NCBI GenBank assembly: GCA_023052935.1
Contig: CM041297.1
Coordinates: 4,640,280 to 4,704,279, forward strand
DNA: 64,000 nucleotides
Direction: 5' to 3'
From: Piezodorus guildinii
Taxonomy: Eukaryota > Arthropoda > Insecta > Hemiptera > Pentatomidae
This document shows positions 61,834 to 64,000 of this stretch, one piece after another. The notes beneath the pieces were generated by a model. It was given only the letters and a program-made list of their open reading frames with translations. It did no database searches and had not been told where the DNA came from. Made by a program: the position numbers and the translations under genes. The stretch's first letter is position 1. Each line of letters starts with the position of its first letter.

Positions 61834-64000
61834 TTTTTTTTTTTTTTTTTTTTTATTGAGATATATTACAATTTGTTACAAAATGAACAATAATAATATT
61901 GATAAGAGACCACATTCATACTATATATACAGAAAATAATAATAATGGTCAAATTTCATAAAATATAACATAAATTCAAATATATACAATAAAATAATAA
62001 TAATAAATAAAAAACAAAACAAATCGAAACATAAACCTATTATTGAGATAAATAAAAAGTTGGCAAATAAATAAACATCTTACACACAATCATAACTATC
62101 TACAATATATACAATTGCTAAAGGGACCCCAGCAAGCGCTTTTCCCTCCACTTGTGGAGGAAAAAGCGGAATCCAAGAGATCCCAGCACCTCTATCTCAG
62201 CCGCATCACTGGTCTGAGCCAGTGGAGGCTGAGTTAGGGCGCTGTAGCCACAAACATACCGTACATGAGTGGAGGATCTGACCATTGTCAGAACTCCAGT
62301 TTGAATGTTTACAATAGGTCTCGTGGCCACTGCCGTTTCAATCTTCGAGGAGGATTGTAGGGATGGGTGGTGCTGGATAGGGATTGTGCTAGAGGGTTAG
62401 GATGATGACTAAGGTTCTGATGAAATTTGGAAAATTTGGATGGTACCAGGTCTAAAACAAACGGAATATTAAGGTCATGGTGTAGGGTACAGTTGGTAAC
62501 GTAATAAGGAGCATTAACTATTGTTCGGAGGACTTTGGATTGGAAGGATTGGATGCGTTTAATGTTAGAATGTTTAGCTGTCCCCCACAGTTCAAGTCCG
62601 TAGGTCCATATAGGTTTCAGTACTGTCTTGTATATTAGTAATTTGTTGTCAACTGTAAGATGAGATTTTCTGTTTAGTAGTCTGTATAACTGGCCGAATC
62701 TGCGGTTGAGTTCTTTTCTTTTTAGTCTTGTATGTGGGTTCCACGTCAGTCTTTTGTCTAGTAAAAAGCCGAGATACCGGACTGTGTCTGAGGAAGGAAG
62801 CGGTATAGAATTGAAATTAACCGTTGGACAGGATTTGCGTCGAAGGGTGAATGTGACGTGAGTGCATTTGCTTTCGTTAACCTTAATGCGCCAAGCATTG
62901 CACCAGTCTTCGACAAGGGAAAGGTGCTTTTGGAGATTTAGCGATGCTGCTTCAGGATCGGAATTGGATGATAAAATGGCTGTGTCATCAGCAAATGTTG
63001 CCAGAAAGGTATTGGGGTCGGTAGGGATATCGGCGGTGAAGAGGATGTAGAGGACGGGTCCTAAGACGCTGCCTTGAGGAACACCGGCCTCAACAGTATA
63101 TTGTTCGGAAAATTCGGAACCACAGCGAACTCGGAAGGAGCGGTTGGATAAATAGGATCGGAGGATTAGGTATAAGGATTGAGGTAAATGGGTTTTGAGC
63201 TTAAAGAGCAGTCCCGGGTGCCACACCCGGTCAAAAGCTTGAGCTATGTCCAGAAAGGCACCCGAACAATACTCCTTGCACTCAAGGGCGGAGGAAATGT
63301 GGTCTACAACTCGGAGTCCTTGCTGAACCGTGGAATGTTGAGGACGAAATCCGAACTGATGTGAAGGAAAATTTTGAAATTTGGCTAGGATTCGTTTTAG
63401 TAGGAGCTTTTCGAAAATTTTTGAGAGGATCGGAAGTAGGCTGATAGGTCTGTAAGATGACGTGTTGTTAGAAGGTTTGCCTGGTTTTAGGAAAAGGATC
63501 ATAGTTGAATGTTTCCATAAGAGAGGAAAATAGGTAGTGCGTAGGATACAGTTATAGAGATATGTAAGGAATGTAATGGCTTTAGGTGGAAGTTGTCTTA
63601 AGATTTGGGGAGTAAGGAGATCGTATCCAGGAGATTTGCGGAGAGGAAGCTTTTTAAGAAGATATCTGACCTCAGAGGGATTAACTGCTTTAGGTGGTAA
63701 GGATAGTGGTATTGGTGACGTGAGGAACTCTTCAACTGCTGCAGTATGGGTTGGATTAAGCTCTGGATGAGGAGTAAAAACTTTGGAAAGGTGCTGTGCG
63801 AATTCCTCGGCCTTATGCTTGTCAGAAGCAGCCCAGGAACCATCACAGCGCCGGAGAGGATGGGAAATGGTGTGGGATTTTAGGATTCTCTTCGTGACAT
63901 TCCACAGGGAATTGTCACGAGTCGAGAGAGAGGAGAGGTAGGTATTGTAGGATTGGGAACGGAAGATCGCCAACTCCCGCTTTAATTTTCTACAAAAAAA
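61834..64000 (-). mobile_element. J2 jockey-type LINE, most intact copy, partial
   Basis: 3' end with poly-A (T-run at about 61834-61854) inside an R1 copy, then a 3' UTR of ~450 bp (61855-62308), conserved with the J2 tails at 13850 and 42005. The coding region is open to the right edge. The endonuclease part, if present, lies outside. Confidence 0.93.
62309..64000 (-). CDS. J2 reverse transcriptase, 5' end outside the window
   Basis: Open for about 560 codons with no stop up to the edge. Counting from the first internal Met (63973): linker with SHPLRRCDGSW (37-47), KLPLRKSPGYDLLTPQIL (108-125), SYRPISLLPILSKIFEKLL (173-191), HQFGFRPQHSTVQQG (205-219), FLDIAQAFDRVWHPG with the first catalytic Asp (240-254), GVPQGSVLGPVLY (297-309), the catalytic FADD box (327-330), LGFLLDKRLTWNPHTRLKR (thumb, about 400-420), KPIWTYGLELWGTA, and the C terminus NPPRRLKRQWPRDLL. 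All reverse-transcriptase motifs are intact. Such proteins copy the LINE RNA at a nicked target in the nucleus. Whether the element is complete cannot be judged here. Confidence 0.93.
   Translation of the reverse strand, partial: FFCRKLKRELAIFRSQSYNTYLSSLSTRDNSLWNVTKRILKSHTISHPLRRCDGSWAASDKHKAEEFAQHLSKVFTPHPELNPTHTAAVEEFLTSPIPLSLPPKAVNPSEVRYLLKKLPLRKSPGYDLLTPQILRQLPPKAITFLTYLYNCILRTTYFPLLWKHSTMILFLKPGKPSNNTSSYRPISLLPILSKIFEKLLLKRILAKFQNFPSHQFGFRPQHSTVQQGLRVVDHISSALECKEYCSGAFLDIAQAFDRVWHPGLLFKLKTHLPQSLYLILRSYLSNRSFRVRCGSEFSEQYTVEAGVPQGSVLGPVLYILFTADIPTDPNTFLATFADDTAILSSNSDPEAASLNLQKHLSLVEDWCNAWRIKVNESKCTHVTFTLRRKSCPTVNFNSIPLPSSDTVRYLGFLLDKRLTWNPHTRLKRKELNRRFGQLYRLLNRKSHLTVDNKLLIYKTVLKPIWTYGLELWGTAKHSNIKRIQSFQSKVLRTIVNAPYYVTNCTLHHDLNIPFVLDLVPSKFSKFHQNLSHHPNPLAQSLSSTTHPYNPPRRLKRQWPRDLL

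Noticed and set aside
1..64000. CRISPR array, operons, bacterial-type promoters or terminators
   Set aside because: No spaced direct-repeat array and no prokaryotic gene organisation; all content is eukaryotic mobile DNA.

Overview
This window looks like intergenic DNA from an AT-rich, repeat-dense invertebrate genome, most probably an insect. The evidence is the mix of jockey-type and RTE-type LINEs, mariner elements, tRNA-derived SINEs and Penelope-type sequence, plus frequent TA and CA microsatellites. Hemiptera is possible but I cannot prove it. I found no host protein-coding gene, rRNA gene, functional tRNA gene or CRISPR array. Almost every open frame of any length is a transposable-element fragment.

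Labels used below: J1, J2 and J3 are jockey-type LINE lineages; R1 to R4 are RTE-type LINE remnants; M1 and M2 are mariner families; S1 and S2 are tRNA-derived SINEs. H is an abundant 1-kb element with a palindromic 3' end. P1 to P4 are inverted-repeat elements carrying hammerhead-ribozyme-like motifs. C, D and F are unclassified repeats.

Layout. 0-10 kb: J1 at the left edge, many H fragments, a mariner remnant, S1 and another J1 tail. 10-20 kb: CR1-like and R1 remnants, S2, the inverted-repeat element P1, a 3'-truncated M1, and a J2 copy (13277-14309) inside an older jockey copy. 19-26 kb: the best J1 reverse transcriptase (one stop codon), a J2 copy split by a 1.25-kb terminal-inverted-repeat DNA element, and P2 with an S1 inside it. 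26-37 kb: two long H copies with nested insertions, P3, an R3 remnant, a CR1-like LINE, an R1 copy, a hAT-type MITE and P4. 37-46 kb: J3, S1 copies, R2 with a long reverse-transcriptase frame, and J2 and J1 tails. 46-53 kb: the full-length H copy, an internally deleted M1, and an H copy nesting S1 and M2. 53-64 kb: S1, R1 and R4 remnants, a Penelope reverse-transcriptase scrap, a three-level nest (S1, J1, M1), and a J2 copy whose reverse-transcriptase frame stays open to the right edge.

The most interesting system is the P family. These are four compact elements (0.3-1.2 kb) built as near-perfect inverted repeats, each flanked by a perfect 13-15 bp target duplication. Each arm carries a hammerhead-like core with stems that covary between elements. 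P1 and P3 share one end block; P2 and P4 share another. They look like non-autonomous Penelope-type retroelements able to form long hairpins. A second theme is nesting: many insertions keep target duplications, so their relative ages can be read from the sequence.
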